From positions 1,926,001-1,990,000 of the forward strand of contig JABXYP010000001.1 in the NCBI GenBank assembly GCA_024701455.1: 64,000 nt of DNA, read 5' to 3'. This DNA comes from Bacillus sp. A301a_S52 (GTDB lineage Bacteria; Bacillota; Bacilli; Bacillales; Salisediminibacteriaceae). The stretch's first letter is position 1, and every line of letters begins with the position of its first letter. This document shows, piece after piece, positions 44,388-53,555 of this stretch. A program made the translations under genes and the position numbers. Below the pieces are notes generated by a model. That model worked only from the letters and a program-made list of their open reading frames with translations. It had not been told where the DNA came from and did no database searches.

Positions 44388-45046
44388 CTCGAAAGCGTTG
44401 GGAGACATCTATATTCCAGTCCTTTTCATTAAAAAATAAAGGGAAGAGAATCCGCTTATTATATTTACTGGGGTTATTAGTGATTGGAGTCGTCCTAATG
44501 ATAATAGGAAGTCTTTTTAACCAAGAAGAAGCTTATGAGCCAACACTCACGATGAGCGAAACAGATGATGAAAGAAGGGAGGATGTTACCACCTTTAAGT
44601 CGGATGAGCAAAGGGAAGAATCTCTTGACAAAGAAGAATATGAGGCATTTTATGAAAAGGAATTAACTCATGCTTTAGAAGAAATTGTCGGTGTTTCAAA
44701 TGTAACAGTGATGGTAAATACCACAGGTACAAGTAAACGTATTTATCAAACAAACGATTCAAAAAAAGAACAACTCACAGAAGAAACAGATAGTGAAGGC
44801 GGCAGCCGAAAAGTCACCGATAGTTCTATTGATGAACAAGTAGTGATCGTTAGAAGAGGAGAAAATGAAGAGCCACTACTTGTGGAGTCACAAAAGCCGG
44901 ACATTAATGGTGTATTGATCGTAGCAAATGGTGTTGATAACATCCAAGTGAAAACGTGGGTAGTTGAGGCAGTTAGTAGGGTGCTTGATATTCCTTCACA
45001 TAGAGTGTCGGTAATGCCAAGAAAACAAAAGGAGGATGCTTCATGA
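44384..45046 (+). CDS. spoIIIAG: stage III sporulation protein SpoIIIAG
   Basis: A 220-residue protein with one membrane anchor (about 26-43), an acidic linker and a ring-building domain (ALEEIVGVSNVTVMVNTTGT ... PDINGVLIVANGVDNIQVKTWVVEAVSRVLDI in pieces). In B. subtilis it forms the large ring of the channel in the intermembrane space. Overlaps spoIIIAH by 4 bases. Confidence 0.94.
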   Translation: MTRKRWETSIFQSFSLKNKGKRIRLLYLLGLLVIGVVLMIIGSLFNQEEAYEPTLTMSETDDERREDVTTFKSDEQREESLDKEEYEAFYEKELTHALEEIVGVSNVTVMVNTTGTSKRIYQTNDSKKEQLTEETDSEGGSRKVTDSSIDEQVVIVRRGENEEPLLVESQKPDINGVLIVANGVDNIQVKTWVVEAVSRVLDIPSHRVSVMPRKQKEDAS

Positions 45047-45648
45047 TTTTAAAAAGACAAACGGTATGGTTATTAACAATGTTAAGTTTGATTATTGTCC
45101 TTTCGGTGTATTATATTTCAATGGATCGCGTGCAAGAGACGCAAACAGCTGTTACAGATATTGAAGAAACAACTAACGATGAGGCGATGGAGGAAGAGTT
45201 AGAATTCGAATGGGTAGATGGAGAAGATATTACATTTGTGGAACTAGACGATGTAGAAGATGTTTTAGGGGACGCTGGATTATCGGAACAGATGAATACC
45301 GATGAAATGTTTGATACAATTCGCTTGCAGCGTCAAGACGCAAGAGGACGATTAAACGAAGAGTATACGAATGTTATAGTTTCGGCGGAAACCGATCCAG
45401 AAATTCAAGTTGAAGCACTTGAAAAAATCGAAAACCTTCAAGCAATGTCCCAACAGGAAGAAATGGTTGAGACGATCATTCGATCAAAAGGATATGAAGA
45501 TGCTCTCGTGATGACAGAAGACAATCAAGTTAATATTTATGTAAAATCAAATGAATTAACAACTGAGCAAGTAACTGAGCTCAACCAACTAGCCTATGAG
45601 CATTTAGGTATTGAGTCAATTAGAGTTGGATTTCACCCTGGAGATTAA
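45043..45648 (+). CDS. spoIIIAH: stage III sporulation protein SpoIIIAH
   Basis: A 201-residue protein with an N-terminal membrane anchor (about 8-25), an acidic linker and a C-terminal YscJ/FliF-like domain (RSKGYEDALVMTEDNQVNIY and onward) that binds forespore SpoIIQ. Last gene of the operon; a terminator follows at 45675. Confidence 0.94.
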   Translation: MILKRQTVWLLTMLSLIIVLSVYYISMDRVQETQTAVTDIEETTNDEAMEEELEFEWVDGEDITFVELDDVEDVLGDAGLSEQMNTDEMFDTIRLQRQDARGRLNEEYTNVIVSAETDPEIQVEALEKIENLQAMSQQEEMVETIIRSKGYEDALVMTEDNQVNIYVKSNELTTEQVTELNQLAYEHLGIESIRVGFHPGD

Positions 45649-45674
45649 TAGCATTAATTAAAAAATAACTAAGC

Positions 45675-45704
45675 AGGCCCGCCGTTAGGTGAGGGCCTTT
45701 CTTT
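45675..45704 (+). terminator. intrinsic terminator of the spoIIIA operon
   Basis: AGGCCC pairs with GGGCCT over a 12-base loop, then TTTCTTT. The stem is short but GC-rich. The remaining bases to 45976 hold a TATAAT (45919-45924) flanked by GGGT/ACCC and nothing else recognisable. Confidence 0.7.
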
Positions 45705-45976
45705 ATGATAACATGAAAGAGAGTGGTTTCATGCTAACATAAAAAAGTATTGCAAGGGCTAGCCCACTAGTTTTGATTGGATTTGCTGATGGCGGCGGCA
45801 TGCGATAACCTAATTAATCGATTTAGTAAAGGTTCTAGATTGATGTTTATTTCCATATTCTTCAGGCAATAAAAGAAGGGCAGTTATTATGGTAAATGAT
45901 TTTTGTGGCTGAGGGTGGTATAATACCCTATTGGAAAAAATATTTTTAATCAGATTTTGTTAAGGAGAGATTTAAC

Positions 45977-46300
45977 ATGGAGTGGTCAGAACTGACAGAA
46001 GGCGCGAAAGCAGTCCTTGAGCAAACAAGGAATATTAAAAATGATAAAATTCAGATTGTTGAATTTGAAGTAGGTTACGAGCAACCGGCAGAAGAAGCAG
46101 GTGACAGTGAACCTGTCAGTATTCAAGAGGAAGATTACGCAAGCTTAAAGAGATTCACAGCCGAGAACGAATACGGGGAAAAATATCATATGGCTCGTAA
46201 CAAAAACATAGTCAAAATTATTTTATTAGAGAAAGATAAAATTCCTGATAATCTGTCAGACTTTCCGGTGTTTAGAGAGTATAAAAACACTGTTGAGTAA
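45977..46300 (+). CDS. small acidic protein, unknown function
   Basis: A 107-residue soluble acidic protein (MEWSELTEGAKAVLEQTRNI start; ends in NLSDFPVFREYKNT). It has an alpha/beta look with no membrane segment and no motif I recognise. AAGGAGAG supports the ATG; it has its own candidate -10 and a good terminator, so it is a single-gene unit between spoIIIA and accB, where B. subtilis has no such gene to my knowledge. Confidence 0.6.
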   Translation: MEWSELTEGAKAVLEQTRNIKNDKIQIVEFEVGYEQPAEEAGDSEPVSIQEEDYASLKRFTAENEYGEKYHMARNKNIVKIILLEKDKIPDNLSDFPVFREYKNTVE

Positions 46301-46313
46301 GGTATGGTAGTAC

Positions 46314-46357
46314 AGTCTTCCTGATGCAAACGAGTTTCTCGTAGGGGAGACTTTTTT
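46314..46357 (+). terminator. intrinsic terminator after the 45977 gene
   Basis: AGTCTTCC pairs with GGGGAGACT and, inside, ACGAG pairs with CTCGT; a six-T run follows. Confidence 0.82.
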
Positions 46358-46586
46358 AAAACGGGAGATGGCTCGATCCAAAGAAATGATCATTCACTGA
46401 AGTAAATTCAAACATCTAAAATGTTTATATTATATTTTAGAATAAAAAAAGGTTCCCATTTAACAAAATTTAAGGTAGCATATTTTTAGGACTAAGTCAT
46501 AAGACATACCTAAATCCACTTTAGATGATCCATCATGTATAAGTTTATGTCACTTATACAGCTAAATTATGAATGGGGTGTGAAGA

Positions 46587-47099
46587 ATGCTAAATATTGA
46601 AGAAATACGTGAACTAATCAAGTTAGTTGATGAGTCGAGTATTGATGAATTTAAATATGAACATAATGGCGCAAAAGTAGCCATGAAAAAAAATAGTGTA
46701 GCGAGTACTAGTTATTCCACAGTACCAACGCCTTCAAGTGACTCTCAAAAAGGAGTAGCACTATCTCAACACAACGAGACGCCTGACGAAAAACAGAGTG
46801 AAAGCGTGACACCTGCTAGTAATGACACGCAAGTATCTGAAACCCCTTCAAGTGCAGGATTACATACAATAACCTCGCCGATGGTAGGGACATTTTATAA
46901 CTCACCATCACCAGAGTCTGATCCTTATGTAAAAAAGGGAGATCGCATCGGAAGTGATTCAGTTGTATGTATCGTTGAAGCAATGAAGTTAATGAATGAA
47001 ATTGAAGCTGAAGTCAAGGGGGAAATTGTTGAAGTCCTCGTTGAAAATGGACAGTTAGTCGAATACGGCCAAGAACTTTTCCTAGTGAAGCCGGAGTAG
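46587..47099 (+). CDS. accB: acetyl-CoA carboxylase biotin carboxyl carrier protein
   Basis: A 170-residue BCCP. A helical N-terminal part and a Ser/Thr/Pro-rich linker (about 40-90) lead to the biotinyl domain; the biotinylated Lys134 is in [13 protein letters not shown]. It delivers carboxybiotin for malonyl-CoA synthesis. The 230 bases between the previous terminator and this gene hold no gene; a promoter there is likely but not clear. Confidence 0.96.
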   Translation: MLNIEEIRELIKLVDESSIDEFKYEHNGAKVAMKKNSVASTSYSTVPTPSSDSQKGVALSQHNETPDEKQSESVTPASNDTQVSETPSSAGLHTITSPMVGTFYNSPSPESDPYVKKGDRIGSDSVVCIVEAMKLMNEIEAEVKGEIVEVLVENGQLVEYGQELFLVKPE

Positions 47100-47110
47100 G
47101 AGATGAGCTT

Positions 47111-48472
47111 ATGTTAAAAAAGGTTCTGATTGCAAACCGTGGAGAAATAGCTGTTAGAATTATTAGAGCGTGTAAAGAATTAAATATACAAACCGTAGCT
47201 GTCTATTCAGAAGCTGATGATGATGCACTTCACGTTCGCCTTGCAGACGAAGCTTACTGTATTGGTCCTGTTTCTTCCGCTGACAGTTATCTCAATTTCA
47301 CTAATATAATGAGCGTAGCCACGTTAACAGAGGTAGATGGTATTCATCCTGGATACGGCTTCTTAGCAGAGAACGCTGACTTCGCAGAAATTTGTGCTGC
47401 ATGTAACATTACCTTTATCGGACCTAGTCCTTGGGCAATCAGTCAAATGGGTACAAAAGATGTTGCAAGAACAACGATGAAAAAAGCCGGTGTTCCAGTC
47501 GTGCCTGGCTCTGAAGGCCTTGTTGAAACAATTGAAGATGGCGTATCCGTTGCTGAAACAATCGGCTATCCAGTCATCATTAAAGCAACAGCAGGCGGTG
47601 GTGGAAAAGGGATTCGCGTTGCACATAATGAAAAAGAGCTTAGAAAAGGTATTTCTATCACTCAACAAGAAGCGCAAGCGAATTTTGGTAATCCAGGCAT
47701 CTACTTGGAAAAATACATAGAAGACTTCCGACATGTTGAAATTCAAGTACTTGCAGATAACCATGGGAATACGATTCATCTTGGTGAGCGCGATTGTACG
47801 ATTCAACGTCGGTTGCAAAAACTTGTAGAAGAGTCGCCATCACCAGCTTTGAGTGAGCGTGTGAGAGCCAAAATGGGAGAAGCAGCAGTTAAAGCAGCAG
47901 AAGCAGTTAACTATGCTGGAGCAGGAACCATTGAATTTATTTATGACCATAACACGGAAGAATTCTATTTTATGGAAATGAATACGCGTATTCAAGTTGA
48001 ACATCCTGTGACCGAAATGGTAACAGGTGTAGACCTTATAAAAGAACAACTTTTAGTTGCGTCAGATGAAAAGCTTTCCTATACTCAGGAGGAGATCACT
48101 TTTGAAGGGTGGGCGATTGAATGCCGTATTAACGCTGAGAATCCTGACAAAAATTTCATGCCTTCACCTGGTAAGATAGACATGTATCTTCCGCCTGGTG
48201 GACTAGGCGTCAGAGTGGATAGTGCTGTATTTCCAGGTTACACCATCACTCCTTATTATGACTCGATGGTTGCGAAGTTAATTACTTATGGCAAAGACCG
48301 TAATGAAGCTATAACTAAGATGAAAAGAGCTCTTGATGAATTTGTGATAGACGGCGTGGATACAACCATTCCATTCCATCGACGACTGTTTGAGCACGAT
48401 GTGTTTACTGGTGGTCATTTTAATACAAAGTTTTTAGAAACGTACTCATTAAAGTCAGAAGACGACGAATGA
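47111..48472 (+). CDS. accC: acetyl-CoA carboxylase biotin carboxylase subunit
   Basis: A 453-residue ATP-grasp biotin carboxylase. Visible are KVLIANRGEIAVRIIRA at the start, the Gly-rich ATP lid KATAGGGGKGIRVAHNEKEL, HLGERDCTIQRRLQKLVEE, and EFYFMEMNTRIQVEHPVTEM with metal and bicarbonate ligands. It follows accB by 11 bases with GGAGATGAG upstream. Confidence 0.97.
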   Translation: MLKKVLIANRGEIAVRIIRACKELNIQTVAVYSEADDDALHVRLADEAYCIGPVSSADSYLNFTNIMSVATLTEVDGIHPGYGFLAENADFAEICAACNITFIGPSPWAISQMGTKDVARTTMKKAGVPVVPGSEGLVETIEDGVSVAETIGYPVIIKATAGGGGKGIRVAHNEKELRKGISITQQEAQANFGNPGIYLEKYIEDFRHVEIQVLADNHGNTIHLGERDCTIQRRLQKLVEESPSPALSERVRAKMGEAAVKAAEAVNYAGAGTIEFIYDHNTEEFYFMEMNTRIQVEHPVTEMVTGVDLIKEQLLVASDEKLSYTQEEITFEGWAIECRINAENPDKNFMPSPGKIDMYLPPGGLGVRVDSAVFPGYTITPYYDSMVAKLITYGKDRNEAITKMKRALDEFVIDGVDTTIPFHRRLFEHDVFTGGHFNTKFLETYSLKSEDDE

Positions 48473-48489
48473 TTTAAAGGAGGAGCAAC

Positions 48490-48897
48490 ATGTCAGAAAA
48501 TCATCTGATTCACATGTCTGAAGATAAGAGTGATTTAGGGAAAGTGGAGATCTCTCCGGAAGTCATTGAAATTATTACGGGTCTTGCAGCTTCAGAGGTA
48601 GAAGGGATTGCTATGCTCAGAGGTAACTTTGCGTCTGGAGTAGCCGAAAGACTAGGACGAAAAAGTGCTCATGGTAAAGGTGTTAAAGTAGACTTAGTTA
48701 ATGACGGGGTTAAGCTGGATGTTTATGTCATAACAAATTATGGCGTATCTATCCCAGAAGTGTGCCATAAAGTTCAGGAAAACATCGTTCAGACTTTAAA
48801 AAACATGACGGCTATTCAAGTTTTAACTGTTGATATTCATGTAGTAGGTGTTCATTTTGAGACGAAGAATGAACAAGAAGCTACTAAAAAGAACTAA
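48490..48897 (+). CDS. yqhY: Asp23/Gls24 family protein YqhY
   Basis: A 135-residue Asp23-family protein (ISPEVIEIITGLAASEVEGIAML, VDLVNDGVKLDVYVITNYG). In B. subtilis yqhY is cotranscribed with accBC, and its loss selects mutations in acetyl-CoA carboxylase genes, so it probably modulates malonyl-CoA production. AAAGGAGGAG precedes the ATG; a strong terminator ends the unit. Confidence 0.92.
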   Translation: MSENHLIHMSEDKSDLGKVEISPEVIEIITGLAASEVEGIAMLRGNFASGVAERLGRKSAHGKGVKVDLVNDGVKLDVYVITNYGVSIPEVCHKVQENIVQTLKNMTAIQVLTVDIHVVGVHFETKNEQEATKKN

Positions 48898-48901
48898 ATA
48901 A

Positions 48902-48950
48902 AAAAGGGGGTGTCTCAACGAGTGACTTACTTAGTGAGACACCCTTTTTT
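48902..48950 (+). terminator. intrinsic terminator of accBC-yqhY
   Basis: GGGTGTCTCA pairs with TGAGACACCC over a 17-base loop, ending in six T residues. Confidence 0.92.
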
Positions 48951-49087
48951 CCGTTGACGAGACTCTTGAGTCACGTCTGTATTCCCACGTAAAGTTATGC
49001 TATCATCTAATATGACGTATAAAAATATTATATGCGCTTAACGTGTGAATGAAAAAAGTAAAAAGGCCGAATTAAAGGAGAAATGGC

Positions 49088-49486
49088 ATGAATCGCAGAT
49101 TAGCTAGAATTAGAACGGTACAAGCATTATATCAAATAGAAATGGCCGAAACGGCCCCATCTGACGCGATGGCCTCCGTTTTGCAAGATAATGAAGTTCC
49201 AGATGATTTTTTTCATGGACTTGTGAATGGAACAGTATCACACTTGCAGGAAATAGATAGTCTTCTAACTGATGCACTTGAGCATTGGTCCATTAATCGT
49301 ATCTCTCGTGTAGATCGAGCAATTTTAAGACTTGCTGTGTACGAAATGAAATATGAAGTAGATATTCCTGTTAATGTTTCCATAAATGAAGCCATTGATT
49401 TAGCTAAAGGTTTCTCTGGAGAGGAAGAATCAGGGAAATTTGCCAATGGTGTCTTATCAAAAATTGCTGAGACACTTGAAAAATAA
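49088..49486 (+). CDS. nusB: transcription antitermination factor NusB
   Basis: A 132-residue all-helical NusB, which with NusE (S10) binds boxA of rRNA transcripts. Typical blocks are RRLARIRTVQALYQIEM, WSINRISRVDRAILRLAVYEM and VSINEAIDLAKGFSGEESGKFANGVL (seen in pieces). AAAGGAG precedes the ATG. It heads a nusB-folD-xseAB-ispA series. Confidence 0.95.
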   Translation: MNRRLARIRTVQALYQIEMAETAPSDAMASVLQDNEVPDDFFHGLVNGTVSHLQEIDSLLTDALEHWSINRISRVDRAILRLAVYEMKYEVDIPVNVSINEAIDLAKGFSGEEESGKFANGVLSKIAETLEK

Positions 49487-49517
49487 CATTATTCTGTTTA
49501 TTTAAGGGGGAGACGTC

Positions 49518-50378
49518 ATGAGTGCAATCATTATATCTGGAAAAGAATTAGCTCAGGAAAAAAGACAAAGTATGAAATTACAAGCAGAGGATTTAAAACA
49601 AAAAGGGATGGTTCCTGGCTTAGCGGTCATACTTGTAGGAGAAGATCCTGCATCGCAATCATACGTTAGAGCAAAGGAACGTGCGTGTAAAGAGATAGGG
49701 GTTCATTCCGAACTTGATGAAGTACCTGTCTCAATTTCTGAAGAAGAGCTCCTTCAAAAAATTGATGATTTAAATAAGGCTGATCATATTCATGGAATAC
49801 TTGTTCAGTTACCGCTTCCTGATCACATTTCTGAAGAAAAAGTGATTGAAGCTATCGCTCCTGCCAAAGATGTGGATGGGTTTCACCCCATTAATATAGG
49901 TAGGATGATGATCGGCCAAGAAGCCTTCTTGCCTTGTACCCCATTTGGCATCATAGAAATGATCAAATCAAAAAATATCGAACTTCAAGGGAAGAATGTT
50001 GTGGTTATTGGGCGCAGTAATATTGTTGGAAAACCAGTAGGACAATTGCTGTTAAATGAACATGCGACAGTTACTTATTGTCACTCCCGTACTAAGAACA
50101 TGTCAGATTACACCAAAAAGGCAGATATTCTAGTTGTGGCAGTAGGGCGTCCGTTAATGATAAATGCAGACCATATGAAAGAAGGAGCCGTTGTCATTGA
50201 TGTAGGCGTTAACCGAAACGAAGAGGGAAAATTAGTGGGAGATGTAGATTTTAATTCAGCAAAAGAAAAAGCATCATACATAACACCTGTCCCAGGGGGG
50301 GTGGGGCCAATGACAATCACGATGTTGTTGCATAATACAATCCTCTCTGCAGAAAGACACCTAAAAGAGGAGAACTAA
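49518..50378 (+). CDS. folD: bifunctional methylenetetrahydrofolate dehydrogenase/cyclohydrolase FolD
   Basis: A 286-residue FolD interconverting methylene-, methenyl- and formyl-tetrahydrofolate. Substrate-binding YVRAKERACKEIG holds the catalytic Lys region, VQLPLPDHI and PAKDVDGFHPINIGRM are signatures, and VVIGRSNIVGKPVG is the NADP-binding loop; ITPVPGGVGPMTITML closes the protein. Starts 31 bases after nusB. Confidence 0.96.
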   Translation: MSAIIISGKELAQEKRQSMKLQAEDLKQKGMVPGLAVILVGEDPASQSYVRAKERACKEIGVHSELDEVPVSISEEELLQKIDDLNKADHIHGILVQLPLPDHISEEKVIEAIAPAKDVDGFHPINIGRMMIGQEAFLPCTPFGIIEMIKSKNIELQGKNVVVIGRSNIVGKPVGQLLLNEHATVTYCHSRTKNMSDYTKKADILVVAVGRPLMINADHMKEGAVVIDVGVNRNEEGKLVGDVDFNSAKEKASYITPVPGGVGPMTITMLLHNTILSAERHLKEEN

Positions 50379-50380
50379 CG

Positions 50381-51730
50381 ATGAATGGAGATTTTCTCTC
50401 AGTTAGCGATCTGACAAGAATAATTAAACAACGGCTCGATACAGAGCAGGCTCTCCAAAACGTGTGGTTAAGAGCAGAAATATCCAATTTTAAACGCCAT
50501 AGTAGAGGCCATATGTATTTTACACTAAAAGATAACAACTCACGAGTGCAATCAGTGATGTTTGCAGGAAATAATCGTTATCTCAAATTTTTACCCGAAG
50601 ATGGTATGCGCGTCCTTATTAGGGGGGATATCTCAGTATATGAACCTTATGGCCAATATCAGCTATACGTCAAGGAAATGCAGCCTGATGGGATCGGTAA
50701 TTTATATCTTGCCTTCGAAAAGTTAAAAAAGAAATTGGAGATGGCAGGCTATTTTAATGAAACGAGAAAAAAATCAATTCCTAGGATGCCTCGGTCCATA
50801 GCTGTTATTACTTCACCAACAGGAGCAGCTGTAAGAGATATTATGACGACATTAGCGAGGCGGTACCCATTAGCCAAAGTGACCTTGTTACCTGTCCTTG
50901 TTCAGGGGCCAGATGCCCCTAATTCTATTGCGAGAGCTATCAAGCAGGCGAATGAAGCCGTTAGCTTTGATGTCATCATTGTGGGAAGGGGCGGTGGGTC
51001 ACTGGAAGAATTGTGGGCTTTTAACGAAGAAGTTGTGGCCGAAGCAATCTATCAATCTGATATTCCTCTCATTTCAGCCGTTGGACATGAAACAGATGTG
51101 ACGATCAGTGACTTTGTTGCCGATTTACGAGCACCTACCCCTACAGCTGCTGCTGAGTTAGCGGTGCCAGATTCAGAAGACCTAGCGACTAACATTATAG
51201 AACGAAGACGGCGGTTAACAAGAGCGATTAAACATTTAATTACTCAAGAAAAAGAAAAGCTCGCCTATTTAACACGCTCTTACGCGTTTCGTTATCCTAA
51301 GCAGCTGCTTCTCCAAAAGGAGCAGGATCTAGATCGGGTGAAAGAAAGGCTTGTTAGAGAAACAGAGAGAGTAGTTGAAAAGAAATCTAATAGTCAACAA
51401 AAATTGAACCAACGACTGGCTTTACTTCACCCTCAGGAAAAAATAAAAAAAGAATCTGATAGGCTATCCCAAAATGAGATAGCGCTTAAACGATGCATGA
51501 CTGAAGTAGTGAAAGAACGTCGACACAGGCTGTCACTACAAATGTCAAAGTTAGACTTACTCAGTCCATTAAAAATGATGGATAGAGGATACAGTCTTGT
51601 ATATACCGAAGATAAGTCTCTTGTTAAATCTATCGCTCAAGCACCTGCTTTTTCACCAATAACAGTGCAATTAAAAGATGGAAAACTTAAGTGCCGAGTG
51701 GAAAAACAAGTAAAAGGAAACAATGACTGA
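50381..51730 (+). CDS. xseA: exodeoxyribonuclease VII large subunit
   Basis: A 449-residue subunit with an N-terminal OB fold (about 15-110: [20 protein letters not shown]), a catalytic core ([61 protein letters not shown] in pieces) and a long coiled coil to the end. Spacing is 2 bases from folD, and the end lies near the start of xseB. Confidence 0.95.
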   Translation: MNGDFLSVSDLTRIIKQRLDTEQALQNVWLRAEISNFKRHSRGHMYFTLKDNNSRVQSVMFAGNNRYLKFLPEDGMRVLIRGDISVYEPYGQYQLYVKEMQPDGIGNLYLAFEKLKKKLEMAGYFNETRKKSIPRMPRSIAVITSPTGAAVRDIMTTLARRYPLAKVTLLPVLVQGPDAPNSIARAIKQANEAVSFDVIIVGRGGGSLEELWAFNEEVVAEAIYQSDIPLISAVGHETDVTISDFVADLRAPTPTAAAELAVPDSEDLATNIIERRRRLTRAIKHLITQEKEKLAYLTRSYAFRYPKQLLLQKEQDLDRVKERLVRETERVVEKKSNSQQKLNQRLALLHPQEKIKKESDRLSQNEIALKRCMTEVVKERRHRLSLQMSKLDLLSPLKMMDRGYSLVYTEDKSLVKSIAQAPAFSPITVQLKDGKLKCRVEKQVKGNND

Positions 51731-51746
51731 TAATGGAGGAAATACT

Positions 51747-51983
51747 ATGGCGAAAGCTAACGAATCTTTAACATTTGAGGAATCAATGGAAGCATTAGAA
51801 AACTTAGTGGAGAAATTAGAAAAAGGTGATGTTCCTCTCGAAGAAGCCATTACCATGTTTCAAGAAGGGATGACATTATCAAAAGAATGTCACGATCGCT
51901 TGCAAAAAGTAGAAAAGCAAATGGCTGAAGTTTTATCTGAAGATGGCGAAATCAGCAACTTCCAAGTGGAAGAGGAGTCTTGA
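51747..51983 (+). CDS. xseB: exodeoxyribonuclease VII small subunit
   Basis: A 78-residue helical hairpin subunit ([41 protein letters not shown]). The ATG at 51747 follows GGAGG; the frame is open 8 codons upstream, overlapping xseA, without a site. It binds the coiled coil of XseA. Confidence 0.93.
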   Translation: MAKANESLTFEESMEALENLVEKLEKGDVPLEEAITMFQEGMTLSKECHDRLQKVEKQMAEVLSEDGEISNFQVEEES

Positions 51984-51985
51984 CA

Positions 51986-52870
51986 ATGGAAGCACAGATG
52001 GAAAAATTCTTAGCTCAAGAAAAAGCGGTTATCGATGAGAAACTGACTGAGCACATAACCCAACTCAATGCTCCTGAGTCACTAAAAGATGCGATGATTT
52101 ACTCTTTGAAAGCAGGCGGTAAAAGAATTCGTCCCATTTTATTACTAGCCACTCTTAAAGGATTCGGCAAAGATTTGAATAAAGGATATGATATTGCCTG
52201 TGCCATTGAGATGATTCATACCTATTCATTAATCCATGATGATTTGCCGGCGATGGATGACGATGATCTACGACGAGGTCAACCGACAAACCATAAAGTC
52301 TTTGGAGAAGCCCTTGCTATCCTTGCTGGAGATGGATTATTGACTTACAGTTTTACAATTGTTTCTCAACTTCAAAGTGTAGCAGATCAGATCAAAATTG
52401 AGCTTGTTCATAAAATATCCCAAGCGGCAGGTCCTAAAGGCATGGTTGCCGGCCAAGTTGCTGATATGGAAGCAGAAGGCAGAGATTTAGATTTAGAAGA
52501 ATTACAAGAAATACATCATCGAAAAACAGGAGACCTTCTCTCTTTATCATTAGAGTGTGGGGCTCTATTAGCTGAAGCTTCGCAAGAGGACATGCATATA
52601 TTAACACGGTTTGGGAAACATATAGGCTTAGCTTTTCAAATAAAAGATGATTTACTGGACGTTGAAGGAGACGAAAATGTCTTAGGTAAACGAGTTGGTA
52701 GTGATGCCACAAATGAAAAAAATACGTACCCTAAAATTCTTGGAGTGGAAAAGGCAAGAGAAACTTTGACCTATCACTTAAACGAAGCACATGAGTTATT
52801 AGCACAGTTAGATATGGATCAAACACTTTTACGTCAATTGACGGACTATATAGGAAAAAGAATAAGTTGA
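51986..52870 (+). CDS. ispA: farnesyl diphosphate synthase (polyprenyl synthetase family)
   Basis: A 294-residue prenyltransferase. First Asp-rich motif is DDLPAMDDDD (85-94), second is DDLLD (221-225); GGKRIRP (45-51) binds diphosphate. The residues before the first motif (Thr-Tyr-Ser) fit a short-chain C15 enzyme. The ATG at 51986 follows AAGAGGAG. Together with dxs downstream it supplies isoprenoid precursors; OLE RNA and oapA sit between them. Confidence 0.95.
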   Translation: MEAQMEKFLAQEKAVIDEKLTEHITQLNAPESLKDAMIYSLKAGGKRIRPILLLATLKGFGKDLNKGYDIACAIEMIHTYSLIHDDLPAMDDDDLRRGQPTNHKVFGEALAILAGDGLLTYSFTIVSQLQSVADQIKIELVHKISQAAGPKGMVAGQVADMEAEGRDLDLEELQEIHHRKTGDLLSLSLECGALLAEASQEDMHILTRFGKHIGLAFQIKDDLLDVEGDENVLGKRVGSDATNEKNTYPKILGVEKARETLTYHLNEAHELLAQLDMDQTLLRQLTDYIGKRIS

Positions 52871-52911
52871 TATAATTGGTAAAAAATAGTGTTATTGTCT
52901 TGGTTTATTAG

Positions 52912-52941
52912 TTGTCTGACCTGTTTTATACGTGCTATAAT
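52912..52941 (+). promoter_or_regulatory. promoter at the 5' end of OLE RNA
   Basis: TTGTCT (52912-52917) and TATAAT (52936-52941) are 18 bases apart. The expected start, 52947-52949, coincides with the first bases of the terminal helix of the OLE RNA. Confidence 0.65.
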
Positions 52942-52946
52942 AGGTA

Positions 52947-53528
52947 AGGTGAGTGGTGCAGTATTCTAGTCGGTTCTCCATTCTCGAAAGCGGGCCTAAA
53001 AATCCGCTAAAGGGCACATCGATGAAGTTCCTAGTCTTGGCTTGAGGCGCCCAGCCTTGGGTCCTGACTGGGAGTAAAGGCTGGAGGGCGATCCACAATG
53101 GCATGTGGGCGATGACCCTTCAGCCGCGGAGGCCCCTATTCATGGTACCGTTAAGCAACGGCAGTTATGGATAGGGGTATGAACCTGTGTTGCAAGTATG
53201 GGAGCTTGTGAGCAGCGTAGCCTGCCTTGAGTGGAAATAGAGGGGATTATGGATGCTAGGTTGTAGTTAAGCAATCATCCATATGAAATCATTTCTGCAA
53301 AAGAGGATAGAGAATGGTAAGAACTGTTGAGGAAAACTCCTAGACTGTTCCACTGGACATTTAGAGAGGATTATAGTGCGTTCTAAGTGGTAATCCAGTC
53401 TGACGCTTGGTGACAACGTCAAGATGAGTTTAAAGGGAAACCACCACAGTGGCGACGCTGAGGTACTTGTCTGGGAAAACCTACTGGACCTAAGGCGCAG
53501 TTTTTACTCTTTAAATGACCACTCGCCT
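52947..53528 (+). ncRNA. ole: OLE RNA (ornate, large, extremophilic)
   Basis: This 580-base non-coding region between ispA and an oapA-type gene has the place, length and structure of OLE RNA, a large membrane-associated ribonucleoprotein RNA known from B. halodurans and other extremophilic or anaerobic Firmicutes. The two ends pair in an 11-bp helix (AGGTGAGTGGT at 52947-52957 with ACCACTCGCCT at 53518-53528, one G-U). Inside, CCCCTATTCAT (53133-53143) pairs with ATGGATAGGGG (53167-53177) around a CCGTT/AACGG hairpin, and ATGGATG/CATCCAT pair near 53249-53283. In B. halodurans OLE is needed for tolerance of cold, short-chain alcohols and altered magnesium. Exact ends are inferred. Confidence 0.93.
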
Positions 53529-53555
53529 CATACATAGAAAGAGATTGATGATATA

